In this document: one piece after another, positions 17,515-27,223 of the stretch | Layout of the letters: each line of letters begins with the position of its first letter | Position numbering within the stretch: position 1 is the first letter of the stretch | DNA from: AP-15 sp963738185 | Lineage (GTDB): Bacteria > Pseudomonadota > Alphaproteobacteria > ATCC43930 > CGMCC-115725 | Length of the DNA: 64,000 nucleotides | Assembly: GCA_963738185.1 (NCBI GenBank) | Contig: CAVTVA010000003.1 | Location: 2,728,001-2,792,000, forward strand | Direction of reading: 5' to 3' | The notes under the pieces: model-generated | What the model saw: the letters and a program-made list of their open reading frames with translations, nothing else | Told to the model about the DNA's origin: nothing | Databases searched by the model: none | Made by a program: the position numbers and the translations under genes

Positions 17515-18473
17515 TCGCGCTCAGCCAGACCTTAATCTCGTCGCAGCGACCGCAGCTCCCGGTGGTGCGCGGCCGGCTGGTCGCCAATGCGCCGATCGGG
17601 CGGCAGACCTGGTTTGGCGCCGGCGGCTCGGCGCAGCTGCTGTTTCGCCCCGCCGACCGCGCAGACCTCGCCGACTTCCTGACGGCTTTGCCGCCGGAGA
17701 CTCCGGTAACGGTGATCGGCGGTGGTTCGAATGTGCTGGTCCGCGACGGCGGCATGCCGGGTGTCACGATCCGACTCGGGCACCCGTTCGCCGGGATCGC
17801 GCTCGAAGGGACGGAGATCATCGCCGGGGCCGGGGCGCTTCATCTCAATGTCGCGCTGGCCGCGGCCGAAGCCGGGATTGCCGGGCTCGAATTCCTGTCC
17901 GGCATCCCGGGCACCTTCGGCGGCGGCCTGCGGATGAACGCCGGCGCTTACGGCCGCGAGGTCCGCGACGTGCTGGTCTCGGCGACGGCGCTCGACCGCG
18001 CCGGCGTGCTGCATGTGATCGAGGTCGCGGCCATGGGGTTCTCCTATCGGCACTGCGAGATTGCCCCCGACTGGATCTTCATCGAGGCTTGGTTGCGCGG
18101 TGCTCGCGGCCGGCCCGAAGCGATTACGGAGCGGATCGCCGAGATTCGGCGGGCGCGCGAAGCGACGCAGCCGATTCGCACCCGCACCGGCGGCTCGACC
18201 TTCAAAAACCCGCCGGGCGATGCCGCTTGGCGGCTGATCGATGCCGCCGGCTGTCGCGGCTTGACCCGAGGCGGGGCGATGGTGGCGCCGCGGCATGCTA
18301 ATTTCCTGGTCAACGCCGCAAATGCCTCGGCGGCAGATTTCGAGGGGCTCGGCGAGGAGGTGCGGCGCCGCGTCTACGAGAGCAGTGGTGTCGTGCTCGA
18401 ATGGGAGATCCGCCGGATCGGCCAGCCGCTCGCCGGGGTCGAGGCGATCGCCGCGGGGGTGCCGACGCTATGA
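17511..18473 (+). CDS. murB: UDP-N-acetylenolpyruvoylglucosamine reductase MurB
   Basis: A 320-residue FAD enzyme that reduces enolpyruvyl-UDP-GlcNAc to UDP-MurNAc with NADPH. The FAD-binding segment VIGGGSNVLVRDGG, then EFLSGIPGTFGGGLRMNAGAYG and the active-site region TRTGGSTFKNPPG (containing the proton-donating Ser) are present, followed by a C-terminal NFLVN motif. The ATG at 17511 overlaps the restored murC stop, supporting the frameshift reading of murC. Confidence 0.95.
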   Translation: MIALSQTLISSQRPQLPVVRGRLVANAPIGRQTWFGAGGSAQLLFRPADRADLADFLTALPPETPVTVIGGGSNVLVRDGGMPGVTIRLGHPFAGIALEGTEIIAGAGALHLNVALAAAEAGIAGLEFLSGIPGTFGGGLRMNAGAYGREVRDVLVSATALDRAGVLHVIEVAAMGFSYRHCEIAPDWIFIEAWLRGARGRPEAITERIAEIRRAREATQPIRTRTGGSTFKNPPGDAAWRLIDAAGCRGLTRGGAMVAPRHANFLVNAANASAADFEGLGEEVRRRVYESSGVVLEWEIRRIGQPLAGVEAIAAGVPTL

Positions 18474-19387
18474 ACAGATCCGTCGCATTGCTGATGGGGG
18501 GCTGGTCGCCTGAGCGCGAAGTCTCGCTGTCGAGCGGGCGCGAATGCGCGAAGGCGCTCCTCGATCATGGCTACCGCGTCCAGGCGATCGATGTCGGCCG
18601 CGATTTGCCGGCGTTGCTGCGCGCCCTCGATCCGCGCCCCGATCTGATCTTCAACGCGTTGCATGGGGTTGGCGGCGAGGACGGCACGCTTCAGGCGGTG
18701 CTCGACATGCTGGCGATCCCCTATACCCATTCGGGTGTGCGGGCCTCGGCGCTGGCGATGCACAAGCCGACGGCAAAGACGCTGTTTCGCGCGGCCGGCC
18801 TGCCGGTGGCCGACGATGTCGTCGCGAACCCCGAGGAGCTCGCCCGGCACGATCCGCTGCCGCTGCCCTTTGTCGTAAAGCCAACCAATCAGGGGTCGAG
18901 CGTTGGCGTGCGCATCGTTCGCGTCGGCGACAACTCCTGGCGCGAGGAGGTGCTGGACTGGCGCTTTGGCAGCGAGATTATGGTCGAGCGCTTTATTCCC
19001 GGACGAGAGCTGACGGTCGCGATCATGGGCGATCGGGCGCTCGGCGTCTGCGAGATCGTGCCACGCGGCAGCTTCTACGACTACACCGCGAAATACGCCG
19101 ATGGCGGCTCCGCGCATCTGGTGCCGGCGCCGATCCCGGCCGAGGCTTATGAACAGGCGCTAGACATCGCATCGCGCGCCCACCGGGCGCTCGGCTGTCG
19201 CGGGGTCAGCCGCGCCGATCTGCGCTACGACGATACCGCGACCGGCGGCGGGCTCTACCTGCTGGAAATCAACACACAGCCGGGGATGACCCCGACCTCG
19301 CTGGTCCCCGATATCGCCCGCCATGCCGGCATCGGCTTTGACGAGCTGGTGGTCTGGATCGCGGAGCACGCCGCATGCGGGGGGTGA
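18470..19387 (+). CDS. ddl: D-alanine–D-alanine ligase
   Basis: A 305-residue ATP-grasp ligase that makes the D-Ala-D-Ala used by MurF. It shows GGWSPEREVSLSSG at the N-terminus, NALHGVGGEDG, YTHSGVRASALAMHK, the ATP-grasp segment FVVKPTNQGSSVGV, and the metal-binding LLEINTQPGMTPTSL near the end. It overlaps murB by four bases and ftsQ by 13 bases. Confidence 0.96.
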   Translation: MNRSVALLMGGWSPEREVSLSSGRECAKALLDHGYRVQAIDVGRDLPALLRALDPRPDLIFNALHGVGGEDGTLQAVLDMLAIPYTHSGVRASALAMHKPTAKTLFRAAGLPVADDVVANPEELARHDPLPLPFVVKPTNQGSSVGVRIVRVGDNSWREEVLDWRFGSEIMVERFIPGRELTVAIMGDRALGVCEIVPRGSFYDYTAKYADGGSAHLVPAPIPAEAYEQALDIASRAHRALGCRGVSRADLRYDDTATGGGLYLLEINTQPGMTPTSLVPDIARHAGIGFDELVVWIAEHAACGG

Positions 19388-20232
19388 GCACGGTGCGGGC
19401 GGGGCGGCGCCGGCGCGAGCGCTGGGCGGCGTGGCGCCAGCGCCTCGCCTGGTGGATCGTCGTCCCCGCTTTGTTGTGCGGCCTCGCCTATGGCGCGGCG
19501 CGGCTGAGCCACTTCCCGCTCGGCCAGTCGGCGCTGCGCAGCGCGTCAAGCCGGCTGCTCGACGCCACCGCGGTGCTCGGCTTCCGGGTCGCCGACATCC
19601 AGGTGGTCGGCGGCGAGACCACCGACCGCGCAACCATCCTCGATGCGCTCGGCGCGCGGATCGGCACCCCGATCCTGGCGGTGGACCCGATCCGTGCCAA
19701 GCAAAAGCTCGAGAGCCTGGCCTGGGTCCGTTCCGCGGTCATCGAGCGCCGCCTGCCCGATACGCTTTACGTGCGCCTGGTCGAGCGCGAGCCGCTGGCG
19801 CTGTGGCAGCATGGCGGCAGGATCGACCTGATCGACCGCACCGGCACGGTGATCCCGGTGGGCCGGCTCGACCGGTTTGCGAAACTGCCGATGGTGGTGG
19901 GCAAGGACGCGGCGAGCCACGCCTCCGGGCTGTTGAAAATGCTGGCGAGCGAGCCCGACCTTGCCGCGCACGTGACCGCGGCGGTGCGGGTCGGCGGTCG
20001 GCGCTGGAACCTGCGCCTCGACAAAGCGATCGACGTGTTGCTCCCGGCCGAGGATCCGGCGGCGGCGTGGGCCGATCTCGCCCGCCTCGAACGATCGAGC
20101 GCCATCCTGCAGCGCGACGTGCAGGCAATCGACATGCGTCTGCCCGACCGGCTGGTGGTGCGCGTCGCCCCGCAACCGGCAAAGGATGCTACGCCAGCCA
20201 AGAAAGGACGCCCGACGGCGAAGAATACATGA
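19375..20232 (+). CDS. ftsQ: Cell division protein FtsQ
   Basis: A 285-residue bitopic division protein: basic cytoplasmic N-terminus, one membrane helix (about residues 25–42), then a POTRA domain beginning FRVADIQVVGGETTDRATIL. A beta domain follows, containing PDTLYVRLVEREPLALWQ and IDLIDRTGTVIP. FtsQ scaffolds FtsL and FtsB at the septum. The tail is basic and low in complexity. It sits between ddl and ftsA with overlapping ends, as expected. Confidence 0.93.
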   Translation: MRGVSTVRAGRRRRERWAAWRQRLAWWIVVPALLCGLAYGAARLSHFPLGQSALRSASSRLLDATAVLGFRVADIQVVGGETTDRATILDALGARIGTPILAVDPIRAKQKLESLAWVRSAVIERRLPDTLYVRLVEREPLALWQHGGRIDLIDRTGTVIPVGRLDRFAKLPMVVGKDAASHASGLLKMLASEPDLAAHVTAAVRVGGRRWNLRLDKAIDVLLPAEDPAAAWADLARLERSSAILQRDVQAIDMRLPDRLVVRVAPQPAKDATPAKKGRPTAKNT

Positions 20233-21596
20233 CCGCGATCGACGAGGTGCGCACGCGTGCAAGGGTCCCGAGCTCCGCTGTGAAGCCGGCCAAACCGGGC
20301 AACGGCAAGCCGCGCCGCGCGCCACGGTCGCCAAAGACGCCAAAGTCAAAGCCATCACAACGGCCGCGCGGCAGCCTGATCGCGGCGCTCGACATCGGCA
20401 CCACCAAGGTGTGCTGCTTTATCGCCCGGGTCGCTCCGGATACGCCGCGGGTCGCCGGCATCGGACATCAGATTTCGCGCGGCTTGCGCAACGGCGCGAT
20501 CGTCGATCTCGAAGCGGCCGGCAGCTCGGTGGCCAGTGCTGTGCATGCCGCCGAGGAAATGGCGGGCGAAACCATCCAGCACATCGTGGCCAATTTGTCC
20601 GGCGGGTTTTCCGCCTCGCGCATCGTCAAGGCCGAGATCGGCATTGCCGGGCGCGAGGTCGGCGAGGTCGAGCTGCAGCGCGTGCTCAACCAGGGCTATC
20701 TGCTGCGCGAGCCAGGGGACCGCCAGATCATCCATTCGGTGCCGGTCGGCTTTTCGATCGATGACAGCCGCGGCATCCGCGACCCGCGCGGCATGTTCGG
20801 CGAGCGGCTCGGCGTCAACATGAACATCGTGACCGCGAGTGCCGCCGCCGTCCGCAACCACAGCGCCGCGATCGGGCGCTCGCACCTCGAGGTCGAGGCG
20901 CTGGTGGTCAGCCCCTACGCCGCCGGGCTCTCTTGCCTGGTCGAGGACGAGATCGGCCTCGGGGTGACGGTGATCGACATGGGCGGCGGCACGACGACGA
21001 TCGGGGTGTTTTTCGACGGCAACCTGATCTTTGCCGATTCGGTGCCGGTCGGCGGCGGCCACGTCACCAACGACATCGCCCGCGGGTTGTCGACCCCGGT
21101 CGCTCACGCCGAGCGGATGAAGACCTTGTTCGGCACCGCCATCGCCGCCAGCACCGACGAGCGCGAGATGATCGCGGTGCCGCAGATCGGCGAGGAGGAG
21201 GAGGGCCATGTCAATCACGTGCCCAAATCATTGCTCGTCGGCATCATCGCGCCGCGCCTCGAGGAAACCTTCGAGCTGGTGCGCAACCGGCTCGAGGCGA
21301 GCGGGTTCGACAAGGTCGCCGGCCGGCGCGTGGTGCTGACCGGCGGCGCCGCGCAGCTGCACGGTGCGCGCGAATTCGCCGGCCTGATCCTCGACAAGCA
21401 GGTGCGCATCGGGCGCCCGCTGCGGGTTGCCGGCCTCGCCGAGGCGACCTGCGGCCCGGCTTTTGCGGCCGCTGCGGGGCTGCTCCATTTCGCCATGTCG
21501 GAGCGCGCCGAGGGAGCGCATCCGCGGCACAGTCGGGCCGGTGTGCCGAGCGGGATCCTGGGCCGGCTGGGGCACTGGCTGAAGGACAACATCTGA
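20229..21596 (+). CDS. ftsA: Cell division protein FtsA
   Basis: A 455-residue actin-like protein that tethers FtsZ filaments to the inner membrane. The nucleotide-binding phosphate loops are ALDIGTTKVCC (about residues 52–62) and VIDMGGGTTTIGVFF, with VLTGGAAQLHG nearer the end. The extreme C-terminus GRLGHWLKDNI forms the amphipathic membrane-targeting helix. About 48 basic, Pro-rich residues precede the fold, a long N-terminal extension. The ATG at 20229 overlaps the ftsQ stop; the same frame is open much further upstream, but only as a shadow of ftsQ. Confidence 0.95.
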   Translation: MTAIDEVRTRARVPSSAVKPAKPGNGKPRRAPRSPKTPKSKPSQRPRGSLIAALDIGTTKVCCFIARVAPDTPRVAGIGHQISRGLRNGAIVDLEAAGSSVASAVHAAEEMAGETIQHIVANLSGGFSASRIVKAEIGIAGREVGEVELQRVLNQGYLLREPGDRQIIHSVPVGFSIDDSRGIRDPRGMFGERLGVNMNIVTASAAAVRNHSAAIGRSHLEVEALVVSPYAAGLSCLVEDEIGLGVTVIDMGGGTTTIGVFFDGNLIFADSVPVGGGHVTNDIARGLSTPVAHAERMKTLFGTAIAASTDEREMIAVPQIGEEEEGHVNHVPKSLLVGIIAPRLEETFELVRNRLEASGFDKVAGRRVVLTGGAAQLHGAREFAGLILDKQVRIGRPLRVAGLAEATCGPAFAAAAGLLHFAMSERAEGAHPRHSRAGVPSGILGRLGHWLKDNI

Positions 21597-21627
21597 GGCA
21601 AATTCGCGTTTCGCGCCGGCAGGATTA

Positions 21628-21647
21628 CCGGTATGGGGCAATACCGG
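21628..21647. promoter_or_regulatory. Inverted repeat in the ftsA–ftsZ gap
   Basis: CCGGTAT (21628–21634) and ATACCGG (21641–21647) are perfect arms around a six-base loop, in the 136-base gap before ftsZ. There is no T run. It may be an operator or an mRNA hairpin affecting ftsZ expression; no specific regulator can be named. Confidence 0.3.
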
Positions 21648-21732
21648 ATAACTCGGTTTGGCCAAAAGAGGGGGAAGCCCGGTCCGGTCCGGGCATAAGC
21701 AAGGCTGCGCGGCAGCGGTGGAGGACGACCAA

Positions 21733-23241
21733 ATGATCAATCTGAGCATCCCCAGAGACGAGCAGGAGATGAAGCCCCGAATCACCGTGGTCGGGGTCGG
21801 CGGCGCCGGGGGGAACGCCGTCAACAACATGATCCGTTCGAATTTGGTCGGGTGCGAGTTTGTCGTCTGCAACACCGACGCGCAGGCGATGCAGCACTCG
21901 AACGCGCACCGCAAAATCCAGCTGGGGATCGGGGTGACCCGCGGGCTCGGCGCGGGCTCACGGCCCGATGTCGGCCGCGCCGCCGCCGAGGAGGCGCTCG
22001 ACGAGATCCTCGAGGCGATGCAAGGCTCGAACATGGTGTTCATCACCGCCGGGATGGGCGGCGGCACCGGCACCGGCGCGGCGCCGGTGATCGCCCGCAT
22101 CGCGCGCGAGACCGGAATTCTGACGATCGGCGTCGTGACCAAGCCGTTTCATTTCGAAGGCAGCCACCGGATGCGCCTCGCCGAGACCGGGATCGAGGAG
22201 CTGCAAAAGTTCGTCGACACGCTGATCATCATTCCGAACCAGAACCTGTTCCGCGTCGCCAATGAGCGCACCACCTTCGCCGACGCCTTCAAGATGGCCG
22301 ACGACGTGCTGCATTCGGGGGTGCGCGGGGTCACCGACCTGATGGTGATGCCGGGGCTGATCAACCTCGATTTCGCCGACATCCGCACGGTGATGAGCGA
22401 GATGGGCAAGGCGATGATGGGCACCGGCGAGGCCGAGGGGGACCGCCGCTCGATCGACGCCGCCGAAGCGGCGATCTCCAACCCGCTGCTCGAGGATGTC
22501 TCGATGAAGGGCGCCAAGGGCGTCCTGATCAACATCACCGGCGGGCCCGACATGACGCTGTTCGAGGTCGATGAGGCCGCGAACCGCATCCGCGAGGAGG
22601 TCGACCCCGACGCCAACATCATCTTCGGCTCGACCTTTGACGAGACGCTCGAGGGCAAGATGCGGATTTCGGTCGTCGCCACCGGCATCGATGCCGCGAT
22701 GTTGACCCAGGCGCGGCCCCAGATCAGCCTGGTCAGCAATCGCGAGAACGCTGCGGCGCCGGCGCTGCGCGAAGCCTCGGGCGGCGGCTACACCCAGCCG
22801 GCGCTGACCCAAAACGCGGCGCCGCCGGCCTTGCCGGGGCGCGAGCTTGCCCATGCCCACAACGAGCCTGTGCCGCAGGCGGCGGAAGCGGCCGAGACGG
22901 TGGCGATGCGCGGCGGCGCCTTTATTGCGCCAAAGCCGGTCGATGCCGGCCTGGCGCGTCCGGTGCCCTTGGCCCAGCCGGCGGTTGCGGTGACGCCGCC
23001 GTCGCGCGAGGGGGCGCCAAAGCCAAAAGGCCGGGTGCCGAGCCTGATCGAGCGGGTGACCGGCGTCGGGCGGGCCCGACCGGCGCCGTCCGCGCTTGAT
23101 CGCACCGAGCCCCAACCGATCCCGCCGGCGGCCAAGCCGGCGCAGCCGCGGCTCAGCTCGCTCGAGCCCGAAGACCGGCCGGGCGCCAAAGAGGAGGACC
23201 TTCTCGACATCCCGGCCTTTTTGCGGCGCCAGGCGAACTGA
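21733..23241 (+). CDS. ftsZ: Cell division GTPase FtsZ
   Basis: A 502-residue tubulin homologue that forms the Z ring. The GTPase domain has VGVGGAGGNAVNNMI, CNTDAQAM, the signature GGGTGTGAAPVI, and the T7-loop region NLDFADIRTVM. A linker of about 150 Ala/Pro-rich residues follows, and the conserved tail DIPAFLRRQAN for FtsA binding ends the protein. The ATG at 21733 is preferred, with GAGGA upstream and the normal FtsZ N-terminus directly after it. The 136-base gap suggests an additional promoter. Confidence 0.97.
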   Translation: MINLSIPRDEQEMKPRITVVGVGGAGGNAVNNMIRSNLVGCEFVVCNTDAQAMQHSNAHRKIQLGIGVTRGLGAGSRPDVGRAAAEEALDEILEAMQGSNMVFITAGMGGGTGTGAAPVIARIARETGILTIGVVTKPFHFEGSHRMRLAETGIEELQKFVDTLIIIPNQNLFRVANERTTFADAFKMADDVLHSGVRGVTDLMVMPGLINLDFADIRTVMSEMGKAMMGTGEAEGDRRSIDAAEAAISNPLLEDVSMKGAKGVLINITGGPDMTLFEVDEAANRIREEVDPDANIIFGSTFDETLEGKMRISVVATGIDAAMLTQARPQISLVSNRENAAAPALREASGGGYTQPALTQNAAPPALPGRELAHAHNEPVPQAAEAAETVAMRGGAFIAPKPVDAGLARPVPLAQPAVAVTPPSREGAPKPKGRVPSLIERVTGVGRARPAPSALDRTEPQPIPPAAKPAQPRLSSLEPEDRPGAKEEDLLDIPAFLRRQAN

Positions 23242-23440
23242 AGCCTCCGGGCGGCGTTCCGGTTCGCACACAGGAGCCGCGGCGCCGCCGGAATCGGCCG
23301 TGTCAACTTCTAACCGTATGAGCCGGATCACCGATCTGGAGCGGCGATGTAATAATCCGCAATAAAGAGTGATTTGAGCCTATGAGCTGCCGCGGCTAGG
23401 GTTTTGTCGGTCGGGGGGCAATGTTCGAGAAGTCAGTCGC

Positions 23441-24370
23441 ATGTTGGGGGAAATCGCGGCGGCGCCGCAACAGACGCTAAAGACTGTAATCAGCTGCCGG
23501 GGGGTCGGTCTTCACTCGGGCCGACGGGTGGCGATGCGCCTGTTGCCGGCGCTGCCAGGGACCGGGATTATGTTCCGCCGCACCGATATCGATTGCGAGG
23601 TGCGGGCGTGCTGGGACAATGCCGTCGAATCGGCGCGCTGCACTGTATTGGCCGATGGCGCCGGCGGCACTGTCGGCACTGTCGAGCATCTGCTCGCCGC
23701 TCTGGCGGGGCTCGGGATCGACAATGCCGTCGTCGAGCTCGACGGGCCCGAGGTGCCGATCATGGACGGCAGTGCGGCACCCTTTGTCTTTCTGATCGAA
23801 TGCGCCGGCATCGCCGAGCAGGACGTGGCGCGGCGCGCGATCGAGGTGCTAAAGCCGGTCAGCGTCGTCGCGCAGGGCGCGTCCGCCTCGCTCTGGCCCG
23901 ACCGGCGTTTTTCGATGAGCTTCGAGATCGATTACGCAAGCCCGGCGATCCAACGCCAGAGCATGAGCATGGCAGTCGACCCGGCCTCGTTCAAATCCGA
24001 GCTCAGCCGGGCCCGCACCTTCGGCCTTATCGAAGAGGTCGCGCATCTGCGCGAAGCGGGGTTGGCGCGCGGCGGCTCGCTCGACAATGTCGTTATCGTC
24101 AACGGCGACCGGGTGCTCAACAGCGGCGGGTTGCGCTACGAGGACGAGTTTGTGCGTCACAAGCTGCTCGATGCGGTTGGCGACCTTTCTCTCGCGGGGG
24201 CGCCGATCATCGGGCATTTCCGCGGGGTCCGCTCGGGCCACACGCACACGCGCCTCTTATTGGCGAGGCTGTTTGCCGACCGCGACTCATGGACCTACGC
24301 GACACCGGCGCCGACACCACACCCCGAAACGCTCAGCCGGCAGGACGAAATTCAACTGGCCCTCGCATGA
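23441..24370 (+). CDS. lpxC: UDP-3-O-acyl-N-acetylglucosamine deacetylase LpxC
   Basis: A 309-residue zinc enzyme catalysing the committed step of lipid A synthesis. Zinc ligands are seen in TVEHLLAAL (His) and in HKLLDAVGDLSL (His and Asp), with MDGSAAPF and the late catalytic His in GHFRGVRSGH also present. The ATG at 23441 gives a normal family start (TLKTVISCRGVGLHSGRRV). A 199-base gap separates it from ftsZ, so it may have its own promoter. Confidence 0.95.
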   Translation: MLGEIAAAPQQTLKTVISCRGVGLHSGRRVAMRLLPALPGTGIMFRRTDIDCEVRACWDNAVESARCTVLADGAGGTVGTVEHLLAALAGLGIDNAVVELDGPEVPIMDGSAAPFVFLIECAGIAEQDVARRAIEVLKPVSVVAQGASASLWPDRRFSMSFEIDYASPAIQRQSMSMAVDPASFKSELSRARTFGLIEEVAHLREAGLARGGSLDNVVIVNGDRVLNSGGLRYEDEFVRHKLLDAVGDLSLAGAPIIGHFRGVRSGHTHTRLLLARLFADRDSWTYATPAPTPHPETLSRQDEIQLALA

Positions 24371-24446
24371 GGTTTTGCGCGAGATCGCCAAGGCTTGCGC
24401 AGGGTGCGAGCGCCGGGCATAAAGTGCCCGGGATTTCCGGAATCTG

Positions 24447-25271
24447 ATGAGATCATCAATGCGGCCATCGCCTCGTTCCCGCTGGTTGGGCCTTGCCGGG
24501 CTGGCGGTTCTGCTGGCCGGCTGCGGCGGGGCGAAAAAGGACGCCTATATCGAAAAACCGGTCGATGACCTCTACAACCAGGCCATGGATCAAATGGTCG
24601 AGGAGCGCTATGACCAGGCGGCCAAGACCTTTGATGAAGTCGAGAGCCAGCACCCCTATTCGGTGTGGGCCACCAAAAGCCAACTGATGTCGGCGTATGC
24701 GCTCTACGAGGCCGGAGATTACAATCAGACGGTGATCGCTGCCGATCGATACATCCAGCTTCACCCTGGCAACCGGGACGTCGATTACGCGTATTATTTG
24801 AAGGCCATCTCATATTATGTTCAGATTGTCGATGTCGGACGCGACCAGAAGACGACCGAGCTCGCGCTAAAAGCGCTCGACGATGTCGTGCGCCGCTTCC
24901 CGGGCACAAAATACGCCCGCGACGCCCAGCTCAAGCTCGATTTTACCCGCGACCATCTGGCCGGCAAAGAGATGGAAATCGGCCGCTATTACCTCAAGCG
25001 TGGTCAATACCTGGCGGCGATGAACCGATTTAAGCGGGTTATCGATAAATACCAGACGACGACCCATGTTCCCGAGGCGCTGGAACGCCTGGTCGAATGC
25101 GATTTGGCGCTCGGGCTGGTCAGCGAGGCCAAGCGCAACGCCGCGGTGCTCGGCTATAATTATCCCGGCAACGAATGGTACGGCGACGCCTACGCGCTGT
25201 TGAAGGGCAGCGAAGAACCCGACGCTCAGCGGCAAGGCTGGGTCGGCCGCACCTTTGGCAGCTTGTTTTAA
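24447..25271 (+). CDS. bamD: Outer membrane assembly lipoprotein BamD
   Basis: A 274-residue lipoprotein of the BAM complex, which inserts beta-barrel proteins in the outer membrane. The signal peptide ends in the lipobox LAGC, giving a lipidated Cys. TPR-like helical pairs follow: PVDDLYNQAMDQMVEERYDQAAKTFDEVE, the conserved QHPYSVWATKSQLM, and AADRYIQLHPGNRDVDYAYYLKAISYY. Alternative start at 24459 (ATGCGGCCA). Location after lpxC is standard in this class. Confidence 0.95.
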   Translation: MRSSMRPSPRSRWLGLAGLAVLLAGCGGAKKDAYIEKPVDDLYNQAMDQMVEERYDQAAKTFDEVESQHPYSVWATKSQLMSAYALYEAGDYNQTVIAADRYIQLHPGNRDVDYAYYLKAISYYVQIVDVGRDQKTTELALKALDDVVRRFPGTKYARDAQLKLDFTRDHLAGKEMEIGRYYLKRGQYLAAMNRFKRVIDKYQTTTHVPEALERLVECDLALGLVSEAKRNAAVLGYNYPGNEWYGDAYALLKGSEEPDAQRQGWVGRTFGSLF

Positions 25272-25534
25272 GGCGGTCCTGCGGAGGCGGTTGGCCCGCC
25301 GGGATCAAGGAGTTTCATTTCGCCGGCTCGCCAGCCTCGCCGAGTTGATCGCGCTGCAACTAACCCAGAAAATTCGCATCTGGACGAGCACCATTTCGCA
25401 CTGCGCCCTCCCATGCCGACCGGGAGCGCTGACACCGGCGCGCCGAGCAGCGAGAGGCCGCGGCCGGCGATTCATGCCGGTTGCTCTCGGGCGTGCCCTG
25501 GTTCGCCTCCCTCGCTGCCTGTATCATTGGGGGA

Positions 25535-27223
25535 ATGCTGCTCGGGCTGACCATCCGCGATGTTGTGCTGATCGACCGGCTCGATCTGGCGTTTCGGCCG
25601 GGGCTGTGCGTGCTGACCGGCGAGACCGGGGCGGGCAAGTCGATATTGCTCGATGCGCTCGGGATGGCGCTGGGCCGGCGCGCCGAGGCCGGGCTGGTGC
25701 GCGACGGGGCCGGCGAAGCGGCGGTCACGGCCGAGTTCGCGGTTGGGCGCAATCACCCGGCAAATGCGATGCTCAACGAGGCAGGGCTCGACGCCGGCAA
25801 CGAGACGATCGTGCTGCGTCGGCTGCTGCGCGCCGACGGCCGCAGCCGCGCGTTTGTCAATGACGAGCCGGCCAGCATCGGCATGCTGCGTCAGCTTGGC
25901 GACGGCCTGGTCGAGATCCAGGGGCAGTTCGAGCAGCGCGGCCTGTTGGACCCGGCCAACCACCGCGCCATTCTCGACGCCTTCGCCGAAAATACCGGCG
26001 GTGCTGCCGCACTCTCGCAGGCATGGCGCAATTGGCGTGCGGCCCGGTTGCGCGAAGACGACGCGGCGCGCCGGCGTGCCGCCAGCCGCGAGGACGAGGA
26101 TCTGCTGCGCCACCACCTCGCCGAGCTCGATGCGCTGGCGCCCGAGGCGGATGAAGAGGATCGCCTCGCTGCTCGCCGCAGCTTGCTGCAGAATGCCGAG
26201 CGCTTGGCCGAAACCCTGAACGAAGCGATCGGCGAGCTCGGCGGCGGGGCCGGTGCGCAAGCGGCGCTCGGGCGCGCGACAAGACGCCTGGAGCGGGCCC
26301 GCGAGCGCGCACAGGGCCTGCTCGACGAGGCTTTGGATGCGGCCGAGCGCGCTGCCAACGAGACCGCCGAAGCGCTGGCCGTGCTCGAAGGTGCGGCGCG
26401 CGGCCTTGAGCTCGACCCGCGCCAGCTCGAAACGGTCGAGGAGCGCCTGTTCGCGCTGCGCGCCGCCGCCCGCAAGCACCAAATTGGGGTTGCCGAGCTG
26501 CCGGCGCTGCGCGAGGCGCTCTTCGCACGGATCGCCGCGATCGAGGCCGGGGCCGATGATGCCGCGGCTCTGTCGCGGGCGACCGCTGCTGCCCGGGCCG
26601 AATTCGTCGCGGCGGCGGAACTGGTCTCTCGGGCGCGCGCCGCGGCGGCTCAGCGGCTTGATTGCGGCGTTGCGGCCGAGCTCGCCCCGCTGCGGCTCGA
26701 CAAGGCGCGGTTTCGCACGGTGCTGACTGATCTCGCCGAGCCCGAGTGGGGCGAGCACGGCCGCGAGCGCGTGCATTTCGAAATCGCGACTATCCCCGGG
26801 GCACCGTTCGGGCCGCTCGCGCGCATCGCCTCGGGCGGCGAGCTGTCGCGCTTTATGCTGGCCTTGAAGCTGGTGCTGGCCGGCACATCTTCGGTGCCGA
26901 CACTGATTTTCGACGAAGTCGACAGCGGCATAGGGGGCGCGGTCGCGGCGGCGGTCGGCGAGCGCTTGCAGCGCCTCGGCACCAACCTGCAGGTGCTGGT
27001 GGTCACCCACTCGCCGCAGGTGGCGGCTCGCGGCGCCTATCATTGGCGGGTCGCCAAAGAGCTTGCCGAGCGCCGGACCGTGACCCGCGTCGAGGAGCTT
27101 GACCCGCAGACGCGACAGGAGGAAATCGCCCGCATGCTGTCCGGCCGCACCGTGACCGCCGAGGCGCGCGCCGCCGCCAAAAGCCTGATTGCCGGGAGCC
27201 TAGTCGCCGGAACCCGAGCATGA
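25535..27223 (+). CDS. recN: DNA repair ATPase RecN
   Basis: A 562-residue SMC-like protein acting in double-strand-break repair. Walker A GETGAGKS lies near residue 34, a Q-loop region (VEIQGQFEQRGLLDP) follows, the centre is a long Ala/Glu/Arg-rich coiled coil, and the C-terminal half has the ABC signature ASGGELSRF and Walker B LIFDEVDSGIGG. The ATG at 25535 begins with the typical MLLGLTIRDVVLIDRLDL; a TTG further upstream is open but unlikely. No LexA box is visible in the 263-base gap before it. It overlaps ligA by four bases. Confidence 0.95.
   Translation: MLLGLTIRDVVLIDRLDLAFRPGLCVLTGETGAGKSILLDALGMALGRRAEAGLVRDGAGEAAVTAEFAVGRNHPANAMLNEAGLDAGNETIVLRRLLRADGRSRAFVNDEPASIGMLRQLGDGLVEIQGQFEQRGLLDPANHRAILDAFAENTGGAAALSQAWRNWRAARLREDDAARRRAASREDEDLLRHHLAELDALAPEADEEDRLAARRSLLQNAERLAETLNEAIGELGGGAGAQAALGRATRRLERARERAQGLLDEALDAAERAANETAEALAVLEGAARGLELDPRQLETVEERLFALRAAARKHQIGVAELPALREALFARIAAIEAGADDAAALSRATAAARAEFVAAAELVSRARAAAAQRLDCGVAAELAPLRLDKARFRTVLTDLAEPEWGEHGRERVHFEIATIPGAPFGPLARIASGGELSRFMLALKLVLAGTSSVPTLIFDEVDSGIGGAVAAAVGERLQRLGTNLQVLVVTHSPQVAARGAYHWRVAKELAERRTVTRVEELDPQTRQEEIARMLSGRTVTAEARAAAKSLIAGSLVAGTRA

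Noticed and set aside
19323..20228. An upstream extension of the ftsA frame over ftsQ, about 300 codons
   Set aside because: It lies wholly within ftsQ, and ftsA homology starts after the ATG that overlaps the ftsQ stop.
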